From Entophlyctis helioformis (Eukaryota > Chytridiomycota > Chytridiomycetes > Chytridiales > Chytriomycetaceae), in the NCBI GenBank assembly GCA_025526915.1, contig JAHLKH010000153.1, forward strand, positions 1-64,000: a stretch of DNA of 64,000 bases. Direction: 5' to 3'. The notes below the pieces were generated by a model. The model was not told where the DNA came from. It saw nothing but the letters and a program-made list of their open reading frames with translations, and did not search any database. This document shows positions 55,644-64,000 of this stretch, piece after piece. The translations under genes were made by a program, and so were the position numbers. Numbering within the stretch: the stretch's first letter is position 1; every line of letters starts with the position of its first letter.

Positions 55644-57198
55644 TCACGCCTCCCACGTGAAGCCCTCGCGGCGGTTGGCAACGAGCCACTGCACAACCTC
55701 CAGATGCCCCGCCTTGGCCGCACCGTGCACGGCCTTGAGCGTGCAGCCTTCGCGCCGGTGCGCATGCAGCCACTGGATGACCGCCAGATGCCCAAACTGC
55801 GCCGCCCAGTCCATCGCAAGCGACGTGCATCCCTCTGTGCGGTGCGAGTGCAGCCACCGCACCGCGTCCATGTTGCCGTTGGCCGCCGCATTGTCCATCG
55901 TGAACGACGTGAACTGCGCCTCGCCCGTCTCGAGCAGCACGCGCAGGATGCCCGTGTGGCCCCACGACGCCGCCACGTGCACAACTGAGCCGCGGAACCG
56001 CTGCGACTCGGCGTGCTGGTCCAGCTGCCGCACGCTCACCACCGGTCGCGCAGCAGGTGCTCGAGGAACTGGTCGTAGCCCGACTTGACTGCCGTCATCG
56101 CCAGCTCGATCGGGTTGCGCAGCGGCACGGCGTTGAGCCACATGTTGCGCAGCGGGATCTCGTCCACGATGCGCTGGTTGCGGCCGTGCGGGTAGCGGTC
56201 GCCCAGACGGAAGTACATGTCGCGGCTGCGCACCAGCGCCGTGTCGGCCTGCGTCAGCTCGACGTCGGGCAGAACAGCCAGATCGCCGCGCCAGTCCTGG
56301 TTGAACGCATCGCGCCACAGCAGTGCGATGCTGTCCTTGTCGAGCTCGCGAGTCTGCGACGGTGTCTGTTGCTGTTGTTGCCTCTGCTGCTGCTGCTGCT
56401 GCTGTGTCTTGCTGGACGGCGAGCCATGGCTGCTGGGAGCCGTCTGCTGAAGCATCTCCTTGACATGCGCCAGTGGCCGCAGATCGGCGTCAAAGTCGGC
56501 TGCATCGAACATGCCACACAGGAACGCCGTGAGCGGCCCGGCGAGCCTGATGGTGTGGCATTGGATGTCGCTTGGCAGCAGATCCCACCGACTGCCTGCG
56601 TCTGCGTCTGCTGTGTGTGTTGTTGTTGTTGCTGTTGTGTGTGTTGCTGCTGTTGTTGCTGTTTCTGTGGAAGCGTCGATCAGCGGGCCGGGCTGCGTTG
56701 TCTGGGTTGCTGCGTCGGCCCTCTGCTGCTGCTCGTGCACCCTCACCTGCTCGTGCGGCCGTGCCTGCACTGGCCGTCCTCGTCGACAGCCTCGATGGCC
56801 GCAGCAGGCTCGGACATGGTCGCCTTGATGGCCCGCTGCAGCGCTGCAAGGTGCACCAGCAGCGCCGCCTTGCTCGAGTCTGCACTGCCGTCGTCGCTGT
56901 GCCCGCCGTTGCCTGCCGCCAGCGACACCGGCCGGCTGTCATCGCCGTCGCCGTCGTCGGAGCGAGCGTCGGCCAGGAACGGCCGGAAGTTGTCGAGCAC
57001 CGACAGCGCAGTGGCCAGATGGCCCTTGGCAACGAGGTGGGTGACGATGGGCGTGACGTGCAGCCGCACGGCCTCTCGCTGCTCATGCAGCTGCTCAGGC
57101 GTGTGCAGCGGCTGCAGCGGCGGGAACGGCAGCAGCGGCTCTTGCACGGGCTCGTCGGCCCAGGCTGCGCTGGCGTCGTCCACGAACCCGCCAAACAT
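55644..57198 (-). CDS. F-box-like / ankyrin-repeat protein, second member, frame interrupted
   Basis: Preferred model: exon 56747-57198 (MFGGFVDDAS start, helical, with LLVHLAALQRAIKATMSEP), a 155-nt phase-2 intron (GTGAGG...GGCAG, 56592-56746), then an exon from 56591. The F-box-like segment reads RWDLLPSDIQ, LTAFLCGM, and LWRDAFNQDWRGDLAVLP parallels the first ankyrin gene. Ankyrin repeats follow (VHVAASWGHTGILRVLLE, GNMDAVRWLHSHRTEGC, GHLAVIQWLHAHRREGC, GHLEVVQWLVANRREG). A 1-bp break at about 56040 separates the two halves, at the same domain boundary as in the 52.3-53.8 kb gene. It also has polyGln. Alternative start at 56770, just upstream of the Gln-rich run. Confidence 0.7.
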
Positions 57199-57217
57199 TT
57201 TGTGGCGCACGGCAAAC

Positions 57218-57552
57218 GTTGGGACGCCTGGCCGTCGTCGCTGTTGGCGGAGCAGCCGTGTCGTCCACTGCGAGCAGCGCCATGCGGCACATGCCGAGCG
57301 ACGCCGGCACACACCGATCTGGCTGCTGCTGTGATCCAGTCGGGACGGTCGCTCTGGCACTGCGCCGTGTCTGCGATCCAGCACAGTCGCACTGCCATGC
57401 GTTCAACCGTCCACAGCAGCACATCTCCTGACAGTTGCTGCTGCTGCTGCTGCTGCTGCTGGATGCGATCGCTCGGCGGCTTGCAAGCCAATGAATGCTG
57501 CGATGCCATGAAGGGACCGCTGCCCTTGACTGCTGTGCAGCAACGCTGGCGG
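57218..57552. repeat. Dispersed module, copy B
   Basis: Second copy of the 50580-50945 module with a shorter CTG tract (57436-57461). It sits between the divergent starts of the ankyrin gene (57198, minus) and the LRR-kinase gene (57723, plus), so it could serve as a shared promoter element. The minus-strand frame MASQHSLACKPPSDRIQQ is conserved here and runs further than in copy A. Confidence 0.9.
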
Positions 57553-57722
57553 CTCGCTCCTGCCATCCAGACGTTGTCACAGCCACGTTTGTTGCCGACC
57601 AATCAGGAATATTCCACCAAGGGGAACCGGGTCCGAAACTTGGCGAGTTTCAAGTGGCGCCGGTAGTGGCCCAAGCAGCTGTGCACTTGCTCACACTTGC
57701 TCACACACTGACCATCACAGCA

Positions 57723-60700
57723 ATGAAGGAAGACTTGCTCAGCGGGCTCGCTGTCGAGTTCCTCAAGGAGGTGCCGTTCATGAGCGTTGCCTGCTACGCC
57801 GTGCTGGCCATCATGGCCGCCGTGCACGGCATCAAGGCCAACAAGAAGTCGTTCGAGGTGCTCTCGGAGGACTGTGCACTCGTCGTGCTCACAATCGGCG
57901 AGCGCTGCAGAGAGGGCCACTCGGACGTTGTCGTCCAGCACCTCGACGCCGTCTCCAACCTGCTCGCCAACATCCAGCGCTACATGGAGAAGCACAGCAA
58001 GATGTCGCCGTTCCAGCAGCTCCTCAAGTTTGACGGCGTGCAGCAGAAGACGGAGCTGTTCCAGCGCCAGCTGTCGGCCATGTCGCAGGTGTGTGCTTGC
58101 TGCTTGCTGCTTTGCTCTGCCCGCCTGACCGTCTGCAGCGCTCGAAGCTTGCTCACACCTCTGCTTGCCTCCAGTCGATGCAACTGGCTCTCCAGTTTGA
58201 CCACGATGCCATGACCAAGGCCATCCAGCAGGACCAGGCAATGCTGCCTGCCCTGATCCAGACGCTGTCGTTCAAGATGGACGCCCAGACAGAGTGAGTG
58301 GACAGCGCCTGCTCCATCGCACACTGCCGATCTGCACACCGCACTCTGGCTGACTGACGCTGGTGCACACCAACCCTGCGACCAGGAAACTCGAGACGCT
58401 TGTCGACATCAATCGCACGCTCCAGAACCAGTTGGCGGCGTTCCCCGAGACGCTGCACGAGATGATGAAGACGATGCTGCAGACCAAGATGGACACCATC
58501 ATTGGCAACTCGGGCCGCGGTCTGTGGGGTCCCGCCCCGTGGTCCGTCAGTGCCGACGACGTGGACATTATGTGGGACTCGCCGCTCGGCAAGGGCTCCT
58601 ACGGCCGCATCTACAAGGCAGTGTGGAACCGTCGCGAGGTCGCCGTCAAGGTCATGACCGAGGCACACGGCCGCCAGGCTGCCGAAGCCATCGAGCGCGA
58701 AGCCAACATCTGGTTCCCGCTGCACGACCCCAACGTGCTCAAGCTCTGGCGCGTCTGTCTCAACGCCGACGAGCCGTTTATTGTCATGCCGCTCATGCAG
58801 GGCGACCTCGTCTCGTTCCTCAGACGCTACCCAGACATGGACATTGACGCGCGTATCACGTTCATGGCTGGCATCGCCAGTGGCATGCAGTACCTCCACG
58901 AGCTGCCCAACCCCATCATCCACGGCGACCTAAAGGCCAACAATGTCCTCGTCGACGACAGGTGCCAGGCACAGATCACCGACTTTGGGCTGTCGTTTAT
59001 CAAGTCGCTGTCCAAGTCCAACACCAAGAGCCACACGTCAGCCACCCGCTGGATCGCACCCGAAAAGTACAAGCGTGGATACAAGCCTGCGCCGTCGGCG
59101 GACGTCTTTGCCTTTGCCATGACGTGCTACGAGATCATCACGGGCCGCCCGCCCTTTGTCGAGGAGGTCCACGACAACATTGTCGAGCGCTGGATCATTG
59201 ACGGCGAGCGTCCCGACCGCCCCGAAGGCGTCCCCGACTCGCTGTGGACCCTCATCACGCGCTGCTGGGACCACGAGCCCACCGCGCGTCCAACCTTTCG
59301 CCAGATTTGCGAGGAGCTGTCGCCCTTTGGCATGTTCCAGATGCCGTCGTCGTCGTCGCTCGACAGCTCCATGAAGGCCTTGGGTCTGGGTGCCAAGATG
59401 CCGATCCCTCGCGGCGCAATCACGGACGACTCGGGATACGAGACCGGTGTCCGCCCCACAACACCGTCTGCTGCTCCTGCTGCCTCGTTGCACCGTGCTG
59501 CTTCTCCCTCTGCATCGCCCCTCCGTACTGCTGCTCCTGCCGCGTTGCTCCACCGCGCTTCTTCTCTCGTTGCATCGCCACTCAGCACTGCTGCTCCTGC
59601 CGCCCCCGTTCGCTCCGACTCGCTCAGCTTGTCCGTCTCATCTGGCTCGGAAGTCAACAGCAATGCCGACGAGACTGCCAATGCCAGCGGATCCAACGAA
59701 TCGCCGCCCGACTACGAGCCGCTGTCGGATCTCCAGATCCTCATCAGGGCATTCCCCGACTGGGCTGCCGAGCACAACATCGAGAACACCTGGTTCGAGA
59801 ATCCGTCCATCACCTTTGATGACGACTCGAACATCGTTGGTCTGCATCTCGAGGACGCAAAGATCTCCGGTCCCTTCCCCGGTGCTTTGTGCTACCTGCG
59901 CAACCTCAAGGAACTGTACGTTGTCCAGGTCGTGACTGTGGCCTGATGTGACCACTTACCAAACCCCATGGCTGTTGCAGGTGGCTGTACAATAACAAGA
60001 TCAGCGGCCCCATCCCCGACGAGATTGGGCAGCTGCAGCAGCTGTCGATCCTGTATCTGGACAACAACAAGCTCAGCGGCCCCATCCCTGCCTCGCTGAG
60101 CACCCTCTCTGAGCTCACCATGTTGTGAGTTCTGCATGGCGTTGATGCATCGCGTGTGACCGCATGCACCTGTTTGACTAACACAGAGCCATGCCCTCAT
60201 CTCAGTTCTGCTGCCAACAACCGGCTCAGTGGCGAGATTCCCAAGGAAATGGGCAATCTCCGCTTGCTGTCCATGCTGTGAGTCTCGGCCGTTCACTTCC
60301 AGCTCAACCTGCCGTCCATGTGCCTGAGGTGCTGACATGCCGGACAGGTCGCTCGCCAACAACAAGCTCACTGGATTGATTCCACGCGAAATCGGCCATC
60401 TTGGCGCTCTTGGTGTCCTGTATGTTCGTTGCATGCCATGCGGTCACACGACCAAGTGCACACGTGCACGCACACTTACACATTTTACATCCATTGCAGC
60501 AACCTGAGCGGCAACCAGCTGTCGGGCTTCATTCCGTCCGACATTGGCAACCTGACCTATTTGACCGAGCTGGATCTGGCTCGCAACCAGTTCTCTGGCT
60601 TCATCCCCAGTGAGATTGGCAGCTGCACCAGCCTCTCGATCCTCAACTGTCCATCAACAGCATCGGTGGCGAGATCCCGCGCGAGCTTAGCTACTGCCGC

Positions 60701-61383
60701 GCACTCACTGAGCTCTTGCTGAACAACAACCAGCTGACGGGCCCTATCCCCGGGTCGCTCAGCACGCTCTCCCATCTGCAGACGCTCAACATCTCCACCA
60801 ATGACCTGACTGGCGAGATCCCCGCTCTGCTGGGCAACCTCAGCAACCTGCGCACGCTCGACTTGCATGCCAACAGACTGGCTGGCCACATTCCGTCGGC
60901 ACTCGGCAAGCTCAGCCGGCTGGAGTCGCTCATTCTTTCCTTCAACCGTCTGCTGGGCAGCATCCCCAAGGAACTCGCATTCTGCAACCTCAAAACGCTG
61001 GTGCTCAACAACAACCAGCTGATTGCGCCGATCCCCCGCGAACTCGGCACCATCTCGTCACTCGTCTCGTTGTGCCTTGACAACAATGGACTCAGCGGAA
61101 GTATTCCGCCAACTCTGGGCAACCTCATCAACCTGACCGAGCTGTAAGTTGCTTGGTGCCATGTGTCGTGTACCGTGTGCCGTGTGCCGTGTTGTGTGCA
61201 TCGACTGACACGGCTTGGTGGCACAGGTCGCTGCACTCAAACAAGCTCACTGGCTCAATCCCCAAGGAGCTCGGCAACCTCACCAACTTGCACGAGCTGC
61301 GTCTTCATGGCAACCAGCTCAGCGGGCCGATCCCCCGCGAACTGAGCTACATGTCTGTCTCTGCCGTCGCTGGCGGTGCCTGA
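57723..61383 (+). CDS. MLKL-like N-terminal helical domain, TKL kinase and C-terminal LRR protein
   Basis: Eight exons: 57723-58088, 58175-58293, 58386-59915, 59981-60124, 60206-60277, 60348-60419, 60500-61143 and 61227-61383; about 1,034 residues. Residues 1-200 are helical ([41 protein letters not shown]), resembling the MLKL-type four-helix region found in fungal kinases (recognised by pattern only). The kinase spans about 225-476: [34 protein letters not shown] and APEKY, with all catalytic residues present and Gly replacing Arg of HRD. A Ser/Ala-rich linker leads to about 15 plant-type LRRs ([17 protein letters not shown]). Most LRR introns are phase 2 after the same Leu, and exons of 72 or 144 nt equal one or two repeats. 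One base is missing at about 60650 (CTCAACTGTCC for LNLS). No signal peptide; likely cytosolic. Confidence 0.87.
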
Positions 61384-61400
61384 GTGTTCACCTTTCATGG

Positions 61401-61406
61401 AATAAA
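61401..61406 (+). terminator. Poly(A) signal of the LRR-kinase gene
   Basis: AATAAA 18 bp after the stop codon at 61383. Confidence 0.6.
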
Positions 61407-61745
61407 CGTTTGGCCCACCTTTCTTGACTGTGCGGGGCAACTCAACTTTGTCGATGATCCTGAGGTCCCATGTGCCGCGATTTGCGTTCAAATGGTGTGT
61501 GCGGTTTGGAGTTTGGCCGCCTGCGTCCAGCATATTACCCCCCGCCGGCACACACTTGCCGGCTGTGCTTCCACAAAGGAGAATTCGTGGCGATGCGGCC
61601 ACTTTGACGCGTTTTTTGTTTCACCACCGTGCGGATTATCAAATGCAACGGAGGCCTGACAAGGACGGCGGCCGCGGGTCCTCCAGGGAGCGCGGGCTGT
61701 GCGGATGCGCGGCAATGTGGCCCGCTCGACGGCCGCCCTGGTTTG

Positions 61746-61753
61746 TTTTAAAA
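61746..61753 (+). promoter_or_regulatory. TATA-like element of the DUF3533 gene
   Basis: TTTTAAAA about 90 bp before the ATG at 61840. The 455 bp between the kinase gene and this ATG contain nothing else I recognise. Confidence 0.45.
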
Positions 61754-61839
61754 GCGCTTGCGATCCCCCCGCTTTCTGGCCAGCCATCCACCCAGCCATC
61801 CGCTCCGTTCCACCCGTACAGTCCGTACAGTCCGTCGAC

Positions 61840-63573
61840 ATGAACGCTGCACCGTACACTCAGGAGTCGCCCGCCAGCGACTCGGGCGTCACCATCATCG
61901 AGGAGCCCGTCATGCAGCAGCCGGTCATTGCCTCGCGCGAAACCGCGGACGAGAAGCACGCCCTTTCGGTCATCACCATCGCCAACCCTTCGACCGCCGA
62001 CACCACCAGCACCGTCGAGGTCGAGACCATGCCCCGGCATCAGGACACCACCAAGCGCTCGTGGCTCCAGCAGAACGTCCTCACTGTCAACGTCTTCACA
62101 ACCCCAACCAGCCTGGTCCTGTCCATTGGCACCAGTAAGTTGTTGTCCGCCAGCTGCGCGCTGATACCGTTCTTCCCTTGTGCTGACGCATCATTCCATC
62201 TTCCTTGGTGCCACCAACTCCGCCCTTATCAGGCATCGTCGTCATGCTCTACGCACTCGCATATCTCGGCGTGCTGTGGGACCCGCAGTCTCGCCTTCCA
62301 CATGTCAGAGTCGGCTTCGTCAACGCCGACGCTGGCTTTGACTTTAGCTCGACGCCGCCGCCTCTTGCTGCTGCCATCACCGCGCAGTTCAAAAACCGCA
62401 CCATGGGACAGGTCATCCAGTCTGTAAGTGCACAGTCGGCTCTGTGATCATATCTCAGTGGCACCGCTCTGTTCACTCACACACACACACACACACACTC
62501 GTCTCACTCGTGCGCAGACGCTCCTTGCACCCGACACGCCGAGCCGCAATGCTCTCGACTGGATCGATCTCACAAGCGAGAACCTCTCCCACCAGGACGC
62601 CATCGACCGTGTGGAGCGCAACGAGTTCTGGAACATTGTGTACATCCCCGCCAACGCGTCGAACGTCTTCCTTCGCAACTTCAACCTTGACGGTCGTCCC
62701 AGCTCCAAGCTCACGTACATGTACATCGAGGACATCTACGACCAGGCCAGACAGCTGACTGTGGCCAGTTTCACAACCGGCGCCGTCAACTCCATCTTCC
62801 GCGGATTCGGCGCGGCTTTCAACGAGAAGCTCCTTGCAGGCATCAACACTCCCAACGCAACTGTGACGGTCAACCCGATCACGTTCTTTGTCAGCGGCAC
62901 CAACATCCACCCCGTGCGCTTCTTTGGACTCAACTTTGCGACGTACATCATCTGCCTCGTGCTGTGGCTCAGCGGTCTGATCACCATGGGCCTGATGACG
63001 ACGATTTACGAGGCCGGTCTTGTCCGCCTGCGCGAGTTTAATCTGGTCGGCCACCTCCGCACACCTCTCCGCATCGTCATGTCGGTGCAGTTTGCCAGTC
63101 TGCTGGCTTCGTTCTTCCACGCGCTCACTGCCTGGGGCATCTACTGCGCGTTCAACAACTCGGCCACGTCGGGTTTCAACCCTGACTACTCGTCGTTCAC
63201 GGTCCTGATGTACATGTGGTTCATCACCGTGGCTTTCCACACCTTTGCCACGTTCCTGGCGATCAACTTTGGCAAGGACAACTTTGGCCTGCCCATGTCG
63301 CTGCTGCTCATCTTCCAGCTCGCCACGTCGTCGTCGATCCTCGACCCGGACATCATGCCCCCGTTTGCGCATGTCACCTACGGCCTGCCCTTCCACTACG
63401 CCGTGCGGTCCATGAAGTGCATGCTGCTGAGCTCCAGCTGCCACGATATGGGCAAGAACACGGGCGTGCTTACCGCATGGCTGGTTGGCATGGTCGCTCT
63501 GACGCTCCTCACCGGAAGAGGTCGCGTTGTTGCGCGCCGCAACCAAATGTTCCCTGAATCCAAGACCCAATAG
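61840..63573 (+). CDS. DUF3533 / SNG1-like multi-pass membrane protein
   Basis: Exons are 61840-62134, 62233-62423 and 62518-63573; introns of 98 nt (GTAAGT...ATCAG) and 94 nt (GTAAGT...GCGCAG, with a CA tract); 513 residues. A disordered acidic N-terminus precedes the first membrane segment (SIVVMLYALAYLGVLW). A large lumenal loop follows (GFVNADAG, ERNEFWNIVYIPANAS, TYMYIEDIYDQAR), then about five more membrane helices (ATYIICLVLWLSGLITMGL, FASLLASFFHALTAWGIYC, MYMWFITVAFHTFATFLAI, MSLLLIFQLATSSSI, VLTAWLVGMVALTLL). The layout and the VNAD...W.IVYIP loop match the fungal SNG1/DUF3533 family, related to ABC-2-type membrane domains and linked to drug or nitrosoguanidine resistance and lipid asymmetry. 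Confidence 0.9.
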
Positions 63574-63598
63574 TGGATCTTGTCAGCTTACATATCTA

Positions 63599-63604
63599 AA
63601 TAAA
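63599..63604 (+). terminator. Poly(A) signal of the DUF3533 gene
   Basis: AATAAA 26 bp after the stop codon, in an AT-rich 3' flank. Confidence 0.6.
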
Positions 63605-64000
63605 CCCTTTATTGCACGACTCTGATTTCCTGGTCTCGATTCGAATGGCCCGACTGCCTGGACAGACAAATCAACTTACTATGGCCCGATATTCATACAA
63701 TTACCAAGAATTTTGGAATTAAATTCGACCGAGAGGCGACGAATGCAACCCATATATCACACGATGGCAGGTTCGAGTCAGCAACGAGCATGCGACGACA
63801 GGCGGGCGAGGCACATCCAACGAAGTGCTCACCTTCTATTGAAGTGACCCTATTGGTCGATCGGGAGGTGCCCCGATTCAAAGTGTTGGTGCGTGAAGTC
63901 AGAGTCCATAGCTTGTCACGTGGAGTGGCACGTGACTTGCTGGCACGCTGTGGCTGTCTTGGTCGCTGTGGCTGTCCTGCACGCCGCTGGTCGACAGGCT
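63605..64000. other. Unassigned right end
   Basis: Base composition changes here: it is AT-richer from 63605 to 63735 (with the imperfect palindrome around ccaagaattttggaatt), then GC-rich. A 62-codon minus-strand frame at 63693-63881 has no recognisable motif. No gene is supported. Confidence 0.4.

Noticed and set aside
63755..63790. tRNA-like TTCGA arm near the right end
   Set aside because: GGTTCGAGTC resembles a T arm, but no acceptor, D or anticodon stems can be formed around it.
63693..63881. 62-codon minus-strand frame in the AT-richer right end
   Set aside because: Too short, no motif, no splice partners seen in the remaining bases.

Overview
This is eukaryotic nuclear DNA, GC-rich and dense with short spliceosomal introns (about 65-175 nt, GT...AG, with a few longer ones). 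The gene set points to a fungus, most likely an early-diverging (chytrid-like) one: a fungal-type large NAD-glutamate dehydrogenase, a DUF3533/SNG1-like membrane protein, an F-box/LRR protein, a prenylatable UBL3/MUB, F-box-like/ankyrin proteins, a Crinkler-like nuclease/kinase and LRR-kinase genes with introns placed between repeats. The chytrid placement is inference from family content; no marker gene proves it.

Left half (1-32.5 kb, minus strand): one giant nonribosomal peptide synthetase (NRPS) gene that runs off the left edge. In gene order I read a starter region with a carrier protein but no recognisable adenylation core, then eight modules: C-A-T, C-A-T, C-A-T, C-A-T-E, C-A-T-E, C-A-T, C-A-T-E, C-A-T. 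Two module families are interleaved. Each family has its own introns at fixed positions (73 nt in one C class; 92 nt plus 77 nt in the C and A domains of the other). Long DNA blocks are repeated almost without change, with offsets of 4,664 and 7,932 bp. Many single-base indels break the frame, mostly as homopolymer contractions, and look like uncorrected sequencing errors in near-identical repeats.

Middle (33-50 kb): a decayed retroelement tail lies just upstream of tRNA-Asp(GUC). Next come a probably GPI-anchored alpha-carbonic anhydrase, an unknown helical protein, an F-box/LRR protein with a long low-complexity tail, a single-pass membrane protein, a 71-residue one-TM protein, UBL3/MUB with a CaaX end, and NAD-glutamate dehydrogenase. 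These look like ordinary housekeeping genes.

Right part (50-61.4 kb): an accessory island reminiscent of immune or effector gene sets. It holds a PD-(D/E)xK nuclease-kinase protein of Crinkler type, two F-box-like/ankyrin proteins, a small LRR protein, and a protein with an N-terminal helical domain resembling the MLKL four-helix region, a TKL kinase and C-terminal LRRs. A dispersed module of about 350 bp with a CTG tract lies upstream of genes in two parts of this island. A DUF3533/SNG1-like gene ends the window, followed by about 400 bp with no gene I can name.

Exon coordinates were derived by reading splice sites by eye against conserved motifs. They fit reading phase throughout but are not backed by transcripts.
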